Below are positions 25,733 through 33,946 of a stretch of 64,000 nucleotides of DNA, one piece after another. The translations under genes and the position numbers were made by a program. The DNA comes from Pseudoduganella dura. GTDB lineage: Bacteria; Pseudomonadota; Gammaproteobacteria; Burkholderiales; Burkholderiaceae_D. The notes below the pieces were generated by a model. That model saw only the letters and a program-made list of their open reading frames with translations, made no database searches and had not been told where the DNA came from. Where the stretch lies: positions 5,332,001-5,396,000 of the forward strand of contig NZ_WNWM01000002.1 in assembly GCF_009727155.1 (NCBI RefSeq), in the 5' to 3' direction. Within the stretch, counting starts at the first letter, position 1, and each line of letters begins with the position of its first letter.

Positions 25733-26994
25733 TCACGGCCACCTTGCCGGGCAATACGCCGGTCGATTGGGACGACTGGGAAACGCCGCTGGCGCAGTTC
25801 ACCGAGGCGACCGGCCTCGTCACGTCGGCCTTCGATATCGCCGGCGTGCGCCGCATCGGCCCGAAGACGGCCTCGCGCCTGGCCGGCCTGCTGGCCCGGT
25901 CCACGTTGTGGGCCGACGACGGCCCGGGCTCGGCGCTCGAACGCACGCTGGTGCAGTCGGTGCGGCACGACGGCAAGCCGGCCTCGGCGCAGTTCGGCGG
26001 GCTGCAGGTCCGTGCGCAGCCGCTGCTGCTGCGCGGCGACGTCTACGGCGTGCTGGTATTCGGCTGGCGCTTCGCCGACTTCACCTCGGCGCTCGAGTGC
26101 GAGCGCATCGCCCGGCAGATCGGCCTGCCGGGCCACGCGCTGTGGAACGAGGCACGCCTCGATGCGCCCGTGTCCGCGCAGCGCATGGAAACCTACGCCG
26201 CGCTGCTGGGCACGCTGTCGGGCACGCTCGACCGGCAGCGCGAAACCATCGACGACCTGACGCGCGTGAACCGCACGCGCGAACTGTTCCTGGCCACGGT
26301 GTCGCACGAGATGCGCACGCCGCTGTCGGCCCTGTCGCTGCGCATCGAACTGATGCTGCGGACCATCGCCGATCTGCCGCCGGCCGTCGTCGCTGGACTG
26401 GAGGCGATGCGCGTGCACGTGCGCCAGGAAGCGGGCATGGTCGACGACCTGATCGATGCGGCGCGCACGCTGACCGGCCAGATGTCGATCGCAAGCGCGC
26501 CGGTCATGCTGGGGCAGGTGTTGCGCGATGCGATTTCGACCGTGGAAACGTTCGCGCACACGAAACGCATCGTCATGCAGGTCACGCCGGCCGATTTCGG
26601 CGACCGGATCCGCCTGGAGGCCGACGGCCGTCGCCTGCAGCAGGTGATCTGGAACCTGCTCTTCAATGCCACGAAGTTCACGCCCGACGGCGGCATCATC
26701 CGCATCTCGGTCGGCCAGGCCGGCGGCATCGTCTCGATCGACATCGCCGATTCGGGGCAGGGCATCGAACCGGAAGACCTGCCGCACGTGTTCGGTGCGT
26801 TCACGCTGCAGCAGGATAACAATGCCACGGGATTGGGCCTGGGCCTGTACATCGCGCGCCGGATCGTCGAGCTGCACGGCGGCACCCTCGGCGTCAGCAG
26901 CGCCGGCCGCGGGCAGGGCGCCACCTTCGCGATCCGGCTGCCGGTGGCCGGGCGGGCGGCGGCCGATCGTTCGAGGCAGCAAACGCTCAATTAG
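25729..26994 (+). CDS. soluble sensor histidine kinase coupled to the KaiC-like gene
   Basis: 421 aa, starting with GTG at 25729 in a GTGA overlap with the kaiC-like stop. Residues 1-150 form a GAF-like sensor without membrane helices (VLVFGWRFADFTSALECERIARQIG). The HisKA helix has LATVSHEMRTPLSAL with phospho-His at H193. The HATPase domain shows NLLFNATKFTPDGG, DSGQGI and GLGLGLYIARRIVELHGG. The cytoplasmic location and overlap suggest that the KaiC-like ATPase modulates or reports to this kinase. No receiver gene follows; the next gene is a glycosidase. Confidence 0.92.
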   Translation: MITATLPGNTPVDWDDWETPLAQFTEATGLVTSAFDIAGVRRIGPKTASRLAGLLARSTLWADDGPGSALERTLVQSVRHDGKPASAQFGGLQVRAQPLLLRGDVYGVLVFGWRFADFTSALECERIARQIGLPGHALWNEARLDAPVSAQRMETYAALLGTLSGTLDRQRETIDDLTRVNRTRELFLATVSHEMRTPLSALSLRIELMLRTIADLPPAVVAGLEAMRVHVRQEAGMVDDLIDAARTLTGQMSIASAPVMLGQVLRDAISTVETFAHTKRIVMQVTPADFGDRIRLEADGRRLQQVIWNLLFNATKFTPDGGIIRISVGQAGGIVSIDIADSGQGIEPEDLPHVFGAFTLQQDNNATGLGLGLYIARRIVELHGGTLGVSSAGRGQGATFAIRLPVAGRAAADRSRQQTLN

Positions 26995-27073
26995 TTGACG
27001 AAAGAGCGCTCATGTCACACAGGCAAAAGGCCTTATGATCTGTCACCATCCGACAGACCATTCATAGAAGCCG

Positions 27074-30000
27074 ATGCCCAAGATTCCCGCCTCGTTCCGC
27101 CGCCGCTGCCTTCCCCATCTTCTTCAGTTCGGTCTTGCCGCCTTCGCACTGCAGGCCGGTGCGCAGGAACTGGGTATTCCACAGGCTTCCGATACGCAGC
27201 AGCGCCAGTCGCAGGCCGGCACCAGCGCGAACGCGCCGGTGTTCCTGATGGCGGCCGTGCCGCTGTCGGCGGAAGGAAAGTTCAGCGTGTATTCGTCCGG
27301 CGATGGCGTGACGTTCACCACGTTCGCATCGGAGGCGCACGCGCCGGGCGGCACGGCGCTGGCCGATCCATCCATCGTGCGGCACGACGGGCAGTACTAC
27401 GCCGTCTACGCGCAGGGCGCCGGCCTGGGCATCGCGCGCTCGCGCGACCTGAAGGCGTGGGAAACGGTGCGCACCGCGCCGCTGGCGCTGGCCGGCGGCG
27501 CGCAGCTTTCGGCGCCGCGCTGGGTGAAGGAAAAGAACGGCGCGGTGAAGGTGGTCGTCGCGGCGGGCGCGCAGACGTACATCGTGGCGCCGGACGCCGG
27601 CTTCACGCGGTGGTCGGCACCGCAGGCCGTGCAGGGCCTGTCCGGCGCGGCCGCCATCGCGGCCACCGACAGCGGCTACGCCGCGCTGGTACGCAATCCC
27701 TCCACCGGCATGCTGGAACTGGCCACGGCGCCGGCGCCGGCCGGTCCGTGGACGGTGACGCAACAGGGCGACTGGTCCGGGTGGGGCGCATCGTCCGGCG
27801 GCCAGTCTCTCGTCAGGCTGGCCGATGGGGCCTGGCGCGCGTATTTCCGCGATGCCGGCGGCCGCGCCTACTGGTACGCCGACAGCCGCGACAACCTGCG
27901 CACCTGGTCGCCGAAGGCGAAGGTGGGCGGCGTGTCCGGCATGATCGGCACCGCGTCGGTCATTCCCGAGGAGCGCAAGGCATTCGCCGCGGCGACGAAG
28001 CCGAAAGGCCAGCCGAGGAAAGTCTCGTGGGACGAGCACTCGATGATGGTGGACGGCAGGCGCATCGTCGTCTGGTCCGGCGAGGTGCATCCGTTCCGCC
28101 TGCCCAGCCCTTCGCTGTGGCGCGACGTGATCCAGAAGATGAAGGCGGTGGGCTTCAACGGCATCGCGTTCTACTTCGATTGGGGCTACCACTCGCCTGA
28201 ACCCGGCGTGTACGACTTCGCCGGCATCCGCAACGTGGAACGCGCGATCGAGATCGCCGAGGAGGAGGGCATGTACATCATCGCCCGCACCGGCCCATAC
28301 GTGAACGCGGAATTGACGGGCGGCGGCTACCCGGGCTGGATGTTCCGCAGCCGCGCGGAAGCCCGCACCGACGACCCGGCCTATCTCGCCGCGGCGGACG
28401 AGTGGATGACGCAGATTAACGCGATCATCGCGCGGCACCAGATCAGCGACGGCGGCGGCAACATCATCGCCTACCAGCTCGAGAACGAGCTGGGCAAGGT
28501 GGAGCCGAAGCACGTGCGCCAGATGGACCACCTGGCGAAGAAGGCGCGCGCCGACGGCATCACGGTACCGTTCTTCCACAACGCGGCGGGGCGCCTGCCC
28601 GACTGGGCGCCGAAGAATTCCACGGCGCCGTGGGCGAACAGCGGCCCGACCGACATCTACGCGTTCGACGGCTACCCGGGCGGCAGCTGCAACGTGTTCG
28701 CCGATCCGTCCGGCCCGAACAAGGCGCCGGACTGGGGCATGTATGCGCAGCCGGGGCCGAAGGCCGGCGCGCTGTCGTCGCCCGGCACGCCGGGCTTCGC
28801 GGCCGAACTGGGCGGCGGCTGGTTCGACTACTGGGGCTCGAACGGCACCTACGCCTGCACGGCCGAGCGCCAGGGCAAGGGCTACCAGCGGGTGTTCTAC
28901 GGCACCAACCTGATCAACCGGATCACGATCCACAACGTCTACATGACGTTCGGCGGCACGTCGTGGGGCTGGCTTGCCGGGCCCGTGGTCTATACCTCGT
29001 ACGACTACGGGGCGCCGATCTCGGAAGACCGCGGGCTGCGGCCGAAGGCGCTGGCGCTGAAGCAGCAGGGCATGTTCGTGCAGGCGGCCGAGCAGGCCGT
29101 GGCGCAGATGGACAAGGGCCCGGCGATCGCCACGTCGTCGGACAAGGTGAAGGTCTACCACAACGTCAACCCGAAGCTGGGCGCGCATGTGCTGCTGGCC
29201 GTGCACAGCCCGTCGGACCTGCTGAGCGACGACAGTTTCACGTTCGACCTGGCCACGAAGGACGGCAGCTACAAGGTACCGCTGCGCCTGAACGGGCAGG
29301 ATGCCAAGATGCTGCTGGCGGCCTATCCGCTGGAGCGCCAGCACCTGGTGTATTCCACGTCCGAGCTGCAGACGCATTTCAACAACGGCGAGCGCGATAT
29401 CGCGCTGCTGCACGGCCGCGACGGCGAAGCCGGCGAGACGGTTCTTCGCTTCACCGGCGCCCCGAAAGTGGAAGTCCTGGCCGGCAAGGTCTCGTCGGAC
29501 TACGACGCGGCGAAGGGCGACCTGACACTGCGCTATACCCACGACGGCCTGGCGCGGGTGCGCATCACCGGCGGCGGCCGCGCGCCGCTGCTGCTGCTGC
29601 TGGCCGACGAAAAAACCAGCCTGCGGTTCTGGACGCAGAAAACCCCCGCCGGCCAGGTGCTGCAGCTGACGCCGGCGCTGGTGCGCAGCGCCACGCTGGC
29701 CGGCGGCAAGCTGGCCCTGACGGGCGACACCGCCGCGGCCAGCGCCATCGAGATCTGGGGGCCGAAGTTCAGTACCGCCACCTTCAACGGCGCGGCGCTG
29801 TCGCTGGCCGCGCAGCCGGACGGCAGCCACCGGTCGAACGCCGTCGACGGACCGGCGGCCGTCAGGCTGCCGGACCTCGCCGCGCTGCCGTGGACGCGCC
29901 GCGCCGACAGCCCGGAGGCGCAGCCGGGTTTCGACGACGCAGCCTGGGCGAAGGCGGACAATCGCGCCTCCGCCGCGCAGACGTGGACGATGCCCGAGCG

Positions 30001-30916
30001 CGGCCAGCCCACGCTGGCGATGAGCGACTACGGCTTCCACCATGGCGACGTGTGGTACCGCGGCCATGTGGACATCGCCGACGTGAAGAACAATCAACTG
30101 GAACTGTTCTATGGCGCCGGCGGCGCCGGCATGGTGCAGGTGTGGATCGACGGCCGCTTCGTCGGCCAGCATGAAATGGACACGGGCCGCTCGTTCCCGG
30201 AAACCACCGACAGCGTGAAGCTGGCCTTGGGCGACTTGAAGCCGGGCAGGCACGTGATCGCCGTCATGGTGCGCAACAACTCGCACAACTGGAACCTGAT
30301 GGCGGACGATTACCACCGCGAGGCGCGCGGCCTGATTTCCGCATCGCTGACGTCGAAGGGCGGCAAGCGCTTCGCCGTGCCGATCGAGTGGCGCATCCAG
30401 GGCCGCCGGGGCGGCGAAACGCTGGACGACGTGGCGCGCGGTCCGCTGAACAACGGCGGCCTGTATGGCGAGCGCGAAGGCTGGCACCTGCCGGCGACCG
30501 CGAAGGCCGGAGCGGGTGCCGGCTGGGTGGCGGCGAAGCCGACCGATGCGCCCCCGGCCGCGGGCACCTACTGGCTGAAGACGAGCTTCGATCTCGACCT
30601 GCCGAAGGCGCACGATGTGCAGCTCGGCCTGGCGTTCGGCGATACGTCGAAGCCGCGTTCGGAGCGCGAGAACCGCGCGCTGATCTTCGTGAACGGCTGG
30701 AACATGGGCCAGTTCATCGCCCACATCGGCCCGCAGCGCACGTTCGTGATCCCGCCCGGCATCCTGAACCCGAACGGGCGGAACACGATCGCGCTCGCGG
30801 TCACCACCGACGGCAGGAAGGAAAACGCGCTGGAGCCGGTGGCGCTGGTGAACCTGCGCACCGTGCGCGGCGGCGTGCCGCTGGAGATCGTGGCAACGCC
30901 GCAGGATCGCCGCTGA
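27074..30916 (+). CDS. large exported GH35 beta-galactosidase with N-terminal GH43-like propeller
   Basis: 1280 aa with a signal peptide ending near LQAGAQE. Residues about 45-315 resemble a five-bladed GH43-type propeller (ADPSIVRHDGQYYAVYAQG, GIARSRDLKAWETV, AYWYADSRDNLRTWSPKA). The GH35 TIM barrel begins near residue 318 (SWDEHSMMVDGRRIVVWSGE). Its acid/base is in QLENELG (N471-E472) and its nucleophile is E578 in AELGGGWFDYWG. C-terminal beta domains contain jelly-roll segments such as DVWYRGHVDIADVKNN. It should release terminal beta-galactose, plausibly from galactan side chains of pectin. It sits 79 bp after the kinase gene with only a weak promoter candidate. Confidence 0.9.
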   Translation: MPKIPASFRRRCLPHLLQFGLAAFALQAGAQELGIPQASDTQQRQSQAGTSANAPVFLMAAVPLSAEGKFSVYSSGDGVTFTTFASEAHAPGGTALADPSIVRHDGQYYAVYAQGAGLGIARSRDLKAWETVRTAPLALAGGAQLSAPRWVKEKNGAVKVVVAAGAQTYIVAPDAGFTRWSAPQAVQGLSGAAAIAATDSGYAALVRNPSTGMLELATAPAPAGPWTVTQQGDWSGWGASSGGQSLVRLADGAWRAYFRDAGGRAYWYADSRDNLRTWSPKAKVGGVSGMIGTASVIPEERKAFAAATKPKGQPRKVSWDEHSMMVDGRRIVVWSGEVHPFRLPSPSLWRDVIQKMKAVGFNGIAFYFDWGYHSPEPGVYDFAGIRNVERAIEIAEEEGMYIIARTGPYVNAELTGGGYPGWMFRSRAEARTDDPAYLAAADEWMTQINAIIARHQISDGGGNIIAYQLENELGKVEPKHVRQMDHLAKKARADGITVPFFHNAAGRLPDWAPKNSTAPWANSGPTDIYAFDGYPGGSCNVFADPSGPNKAPDWGMYAQPGPKAGALSSPGTPGFAAELGGGWFDYWGSNGTYACTAERQGKGYQRVFYGTNLINRITIHNVYMTFGGTSWGWLAGPVVYTSYDYGAPISEDRGLRPKALALKQQGMFVQAAEQAVAQMDKGPAIATSSDKVKVYHNVNPKLGAHVLLAVHSPSDLLSDDSFTFDLATKDGSYKVPLRLNGQDAKMLLAAYPLERQHLVYSTSELQTHFNNGERDIALLHGRDGEAGETVLRFTGAPKVEVLAGKVSSDYDAAKGDLTLRYTHDGLARVRITGGGRAPLLLLLADEKTSLRFWTQKTPAGQVLQLTPALVRSATLAGGKLALTGDTAAASAIEIWGPKFSTATFNGAALSLAAQPDGSHRSNAVDGPAAVRLPDLAALPWTRRADSPEAQPGFDDAAWAKADNRASAAQTWTMPERGQPTLAMSDYGFHHGDVWYRGHVDIADVKNNQLELFYGAGGAGMVQVWIDGRFVGQHEMDTGRSFPETTDSVKLALGDLKPGRHVIAVMVRNNSHNWNLMADDYHREARGLISASLTSKGGKRFAVPIEWRIQGRRGGETLDDVARGPLNNGGLYGEREGWHLPATAKAGAGAGWVAAKPTDAPPAAGTYWLKTSFDLDLPKAHDVQLGLAFGDTSKPRSERENRALIFVNGWNMGQFIAHIGPQRTFVIPPGILNPNGRNTIALAVTTDGRKENALEPVALVNLRTVRGGVPLEIVATPQDRR

Positions 30917-31037
30917 GCAGGGTGGTCGAGTCCGCCGCCGGGCGGCATGACGCTGCCCGGCGATCACATTGTTGATGACTTCGCCGCCGGGATATGGTTA
31001 ATATGACAAGTCCACCAAAACCATATCCAGGAGACTT

Positions 31038-31808
31038 ATGTCCATCATCCGCGCCGCCCTTGCGGCCATCGGTTTCGCCACGCCGCTGCTGGCCTTCGCC
31101 AACCCGGGCCTGCTGGCCGAAGTGAAGGCGGCCGATGCCGCCTACTGGAAAGCCTACAACAGCTGCGATTATGCCGCGCTGGATGCGCTGACGGCGGAAA
31201 ACGTCGAGTTCTACCACGACGTGGCCGGCAGCCTGACCGGCCGCGCCGCGTTGACGGATTCCGTGCGCAAGAACATCTGCGGCGATGCCACGCTGGCGAT
31301 CCGCCGCACGGCGCAGGAAAAGGACGGCCAGGCCTACCTGCTGCACCGCGGTCCCGATGTGTATGGCGCCGTGCTGACCGGCCGCCATGAATTCACGAAC
31401 AGCCGGAACGGCGGCGCCGCGGTGCCGGTGGGCGAGGCGCTGTACACCATGCTGTGGCTGCGTGAGAACAAAGGCTGGAAGCTGTCCCGCGCGCTGAGCT
31501 ACGAGCACAAGCCCTTGCAAAACCCCGACACGCCGGCGGCCGTCACGCTGAGCGCGGCGGAGCTGGACCGGTTCGCCGGCAGCTATTCGGCCAAGGCCCA
31601 GCCGGTGTTCGTCCTCAAGCGCGAGGGCGGCAACCTGACGGTCGACGTCGGTGGCCGCCCATGGACGCTGTACCCGAAGAGCGCCAATACCTTCTTCATC
31701 AAGGGCCGCAACATCGAGGTCGAGTTCAAGCCGCCGGTCGACGGCAAGATACCCGGCTTCATCGTGCGCGAAGACGGCCAGCAGGTGGACGAGGGCAAGC
31801 GCTTGTAA
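31038..31808 (+). CDS. exported DUF4440/SnoaL-like protein with C-terminal beta domain
   Basis: 256 aa, ribosome site CAGGAGA, signal peptide ending near LLAFANP. Residues 25-150 form a SnoaL/DUF4440-like cone fold (VKAADAAYWKAYNSCDYAALDALTAENVEFYHDV, GWKLSRALSYEH). Residues 165-256 form a small beta domain often seen after beta-lactamase-like or peptidase domains (AELDRFAGSYSAKAQPVF, PGFIVREDGQQVDEGKRL). A periplasmic binding or isomerase-like role is possible but unproven. Nothing nearby indicates a pathway. Confidence 0.75.
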   Translation: MSIIRAALAAIGFATPLLAFANPGLLAEVKAADAAYWKAYNSCDYAALDALTAENVEFYHDVAGSLTGRAALTDSVRKNICGDATLAIRRTAQEKDGQAYLLHRGPDVYGAVLTGRHEFTNSRNGGAAVPVGEALYTMLWLRENKGWKLSRALSYEHKPLQNPDTPAAVTLSAAELDRFAGSYSAKAQPVFVLKREGGNLTVDVGGRPWTLYPKSANTFFIKGRNIEVEFKPPVDGKIPGFIVREDGQQVDEGKRL

Positions 31809-31897
31809 CGCCGGGAGCGATACCGGCGCACTGTGCGCCAGCTAACGGACGGCAAGCCGGCGTGGGTCCACCCTGTCGCTGAACGACAGGAGGTTCC

Positions 31898-32092
31898 ATG
31901 GACGCAGCGTATGTAAAGCTGAGCAACGACACGGACGTCGCCCAACTGGTGACACGCACCGACCCCATGCTGGCCTGCTGGGCCGCGCTGGTGCAGGTAT
32001 GGGACGGCATCGAAGGCACGCTCGACGAAACCGACCCGCCCGGCAGCGCGGAAAACGCCACGCCGTTGACGGCAGTCCGGCCGTTCGGCTGA
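31898..32092 (+). CDS. small hypothetical protein (64 aa)
   Basis: The frame has a near-perfect ribosome site, AGGAGG at 31888-31893, four bases before the ATG at 31898. That is stronger than most genes here. The product is acidic, with VKLSNDTDVAQLVTRTDPM and VQVWDGIEGTLDETDPP, and has no membrane segment or known motif. It lies 89 bp after the SnoaL-like gene and before a hairpin-bearing gap, so it may be the last gene of that transcript. Confidence 0.5.
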   Translation: MDAAYVKLSNDTDVAQLVTRTDPMLACWAALVQVWDGIEGTLDETDPPGSAENATPLTAVRPFG

Positions 32093-32110
32093 CGCTTTCA
32101 CGGCTCAGGC

Positions 32111-32139
32111 CGTGTCATGGTGCCAGGCACCCTGACACG
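32111..32139. repeat. REP-like hairpin 1
   Basis: CGTGTCA (32111-32117) pairs with TGACACG (32133-32139). Between them GGTGCC-A-GGCACC forms an inner palindrome, so almost the whole 29 bp folds into one hairpin. The same outer stem recurs at 32270-32312. It lies in the 242-bp gap between the 64-aa gene and the convergent GDSL hydrolase gene and may also act as a bidirectional terminator, although no T run follows. Confidence 0.65.
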
Positions 32140-32269
32140 ACCTCGACAATAGCCTCAACCATGGCAATCCGATTCTTGATACCGTCTGAGAAAGATGCCA
32201 GGCAGCCTGTGCCACCAAACTCGTCCCGATGGCGCGGCCTGTGCAGCTGTTCGACTGACGCTACTACTG

Positions 32270-32312
32270 CCGAGCTCGTGTCAGGGGGGCAGACCCCATG
32301 ACACGAGCTCGG
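32270..32312. repeat. REP-like hairpin 2
   Basis: CCGAGCTCGTGTCA (32270-32283) pairs perfectly with TGACACGAGCTCGG (32299-32312). The loop GGGGGGCAGACCCCA can itself pair (GGGG with CCCC). Read on the minus strand, it has the same CGTGTCATGG...CCCTGACACG frame as hairpin 1, with a different centre. This is the pattern of a dispersed REP/BIME-type repeat family. Confidence 0.65.
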
Positions 32313-32334
32313 CGGGCGGGATTGGCGTTGAACT

Positions 32335-33666
32335 TCAGCGCTGCCGCACCTTCGCGCCGCTAAATATCTCCAGTGGAATCGCCTCCGCCATTGCGGCCAT
32401 GCCGGCATCGTTCGGATGCAGGCGGTCGCCGCTGTCGTATTTCGCCTGCAGCCTTGCCGGGCGCGCGGGGTCGCGCAGCGCGCGGTCGAAGTCGATCACC
32501 GAGTCGAATTCGCCGCCTTCGCGGATCCATTGGTTGACGGCCTGCCGCACCGCTTCCTTCGGCGCCGTGAAGTAGCCGGGGAAGGTCGTGCCTTCGAACG
32601 GCGTCAGCGTGGCGCCGTGGATCGCGATGCCGTGCGTGCGGGCGCGGGCGATCACCTGGCGGTAGCCGGCGATCAGGTCTTCCGCGGTGGGGCCTTCGGC
32701 GGCCGGCATCGAGCCGGTGCCGGGGTGGCCGATGTCGTTGATCCCGATGAGCAGCACCACGTGGCGCACGCCGGCGGTGGCCAGCACGTCGCGGTCGAAG
32801 CGCGCCAGCACGGCGCGGCCGAACGGCGGCCACTCGCCGGGGTCGCGCAGCAGCCGGTTGCCGCCGATGCCGCGGTTGACGATGCCCAACTGAGCAACCG
32901 ATTGCACGCCGGCCGGCCCGTCCGGCGCCTTCGCCCGGGCCGCCTGCAGGCGCCGCGCGAGCACGTCGGGCCAGCGCCGGTTGGCATCCCTGGTCGTGTT
33001 CGAGCCATCCGTGATCGAATCGCCGAGCGCGACGATCGTGCCGGCCCCTGGCGCCATCACGTCCACCCCGGTCAGGAACGGCCACGACGTGATCGTGCGC
33101 TGCGTCGGGAACGTCGCGGCGCCGGCGAAGTTGCCGGGCTGGGACACGTAGCTGGTCTGGAACGCGTTGCCGTGGATCGTGGCCGCCTTCGCTTCGCCCG
33201 GCAAATACAGGCTGACGGCGAGGTCTGCCTGGGCCGGCACCGCCAGGTCCACCGGGTCGGACAGCACCGGCGCGCCCAGCGGAATGACCACGAACGGCCG
33301 GCCGCCGAACGTGAGCACGCGGCCCGACGCCGTGTCCACCCCGGCACCGCTGGTCCGCAACGCCACGTGCGCGGCGTCGATCCGCAGCGGCGTATCGCCC
33401 AGTTCATTCGACAACCGGATGCGCACCTTGCCGCCGCCGATGCTGGAGCGGACGACCAGCCGCACGGTCTGGCCGGTGAACGTCTCCGGATTCTTCGGCG
33501 CGGCGTCGGCCGGCGCCGTGCCCCACGTGCCGGCCCAGCCCTGGCCGGCTTCGGAAAAGGCGTGGGCCGATGGCATGCCTGCCAGCGCGGCGAGCGACAG
33601 CGTGGCGGCGAGCAGGCGGCGCCGCGCGGGCGCAAACGATGATTTCAAATCGGTCTCCTTGTTCAT
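32335..33666 (-). CDS. exported SGNH/GDSL hydrolase
   Basis: 443 aa from the ATG at 33666 (GGGGAG upstream). A TTG at 33648, behind AAGGAGA, is an alternative start six codons in. The N-terminus ARRRLLAATLSLAALAGMPSA is a signal peptide of Tat-like character. SGNH blocks are IVALGDSITDGSN (block I, Ser nucleophile), NRGIGGNRLLRD, LIGINDIGHPG (block III) and DRLHPNDAGM (block V, Asp-His). An N-terminal beta domain (residues 35-190) precedes the catalytic part. It is likely a carbohydrate or lipid esterase; the substrate is unknown. It is divergent from the first of the two tandem TonB receptor genes. Confidence 0.88.
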   Translation of the reverse strand: MNKETDLKSSFAPARRRLLAATLSLAALAGMPSAHAFSEAGQGWAGTWGTAPADAAPKNPETFTGQTVRLVVRSSIGGGKVRIRLSNELGDTPLRIDAAHVALRTSGAGVDTASGRVLTFGGRPFVVIPLGAPVLSDPVDLAVPAQADLAVSLYLPGEAKAATIHGNAFQTSYVSQPGNFAGAATFPTQRTITSWPFLTGVDVMAPGAGTIVALGDSITDGSNTTRDANRRWPDVLARRLQAARAKAPDGPAGVQSVAQLGIVNRGIGGNRLLRDPGEWPPFGRAVLARFDRDVLATAGVRHVVLLIGINDIGHPGTGSMPAAEGPTAEDLIAGYRQVIARARTHGIAIHGATLTPFEGTTFPGYFTAPKEAVRQAVNQWIREGGEFDSVIDFDRALRDPARPARLQAKYDSGDRLHPNDAGMAAMAEAIPLEIFSGAKVRQR

Positions 33667-33946
33667 GACTCCCCGCGGTACGGGGGACAGGCGACACTGT
33701 AAGCAGCGATGCCGCGGTGCGCAAGGGCCGTTCCGCAAGCTTGCGGGAAGCATGGAAGCGGCATGCCGAAAACGGCGCGGCGTTGTTCAAAGCACACAGC
33801 ATCGTCAACTTTTGCGCCGAAACAGGCCATTACGGCTCAACTCCGTGAGTGATTGGTGCTCGCATCGCCTCAACAAAATGAACTCGCCCTACTATCAAAT
33901 CGACTCCGGCAAACGGAGCGTGACATCAAAAAAGCGAGGAGACAGC

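Noticed and set aside
30936..30962. Hairpin CGCCGGGC/GCCCGGCG after the GH35 gene as a terminator
   Set aside because: Eight-base arms with an 11-nt loop and no T run are weak in such GC-rich DNA.
27062..30967. A 1300-codon open frame antisense to the GH35 gene, and similar long antisense frames opposite the TonB receptors and the esterase
   Set aside because: They mirror the GC-rich codon structure of real genes, are rich in His/Arg/Gln, have no family motifs or ribosome sites, and overlap well-supported genes completely.
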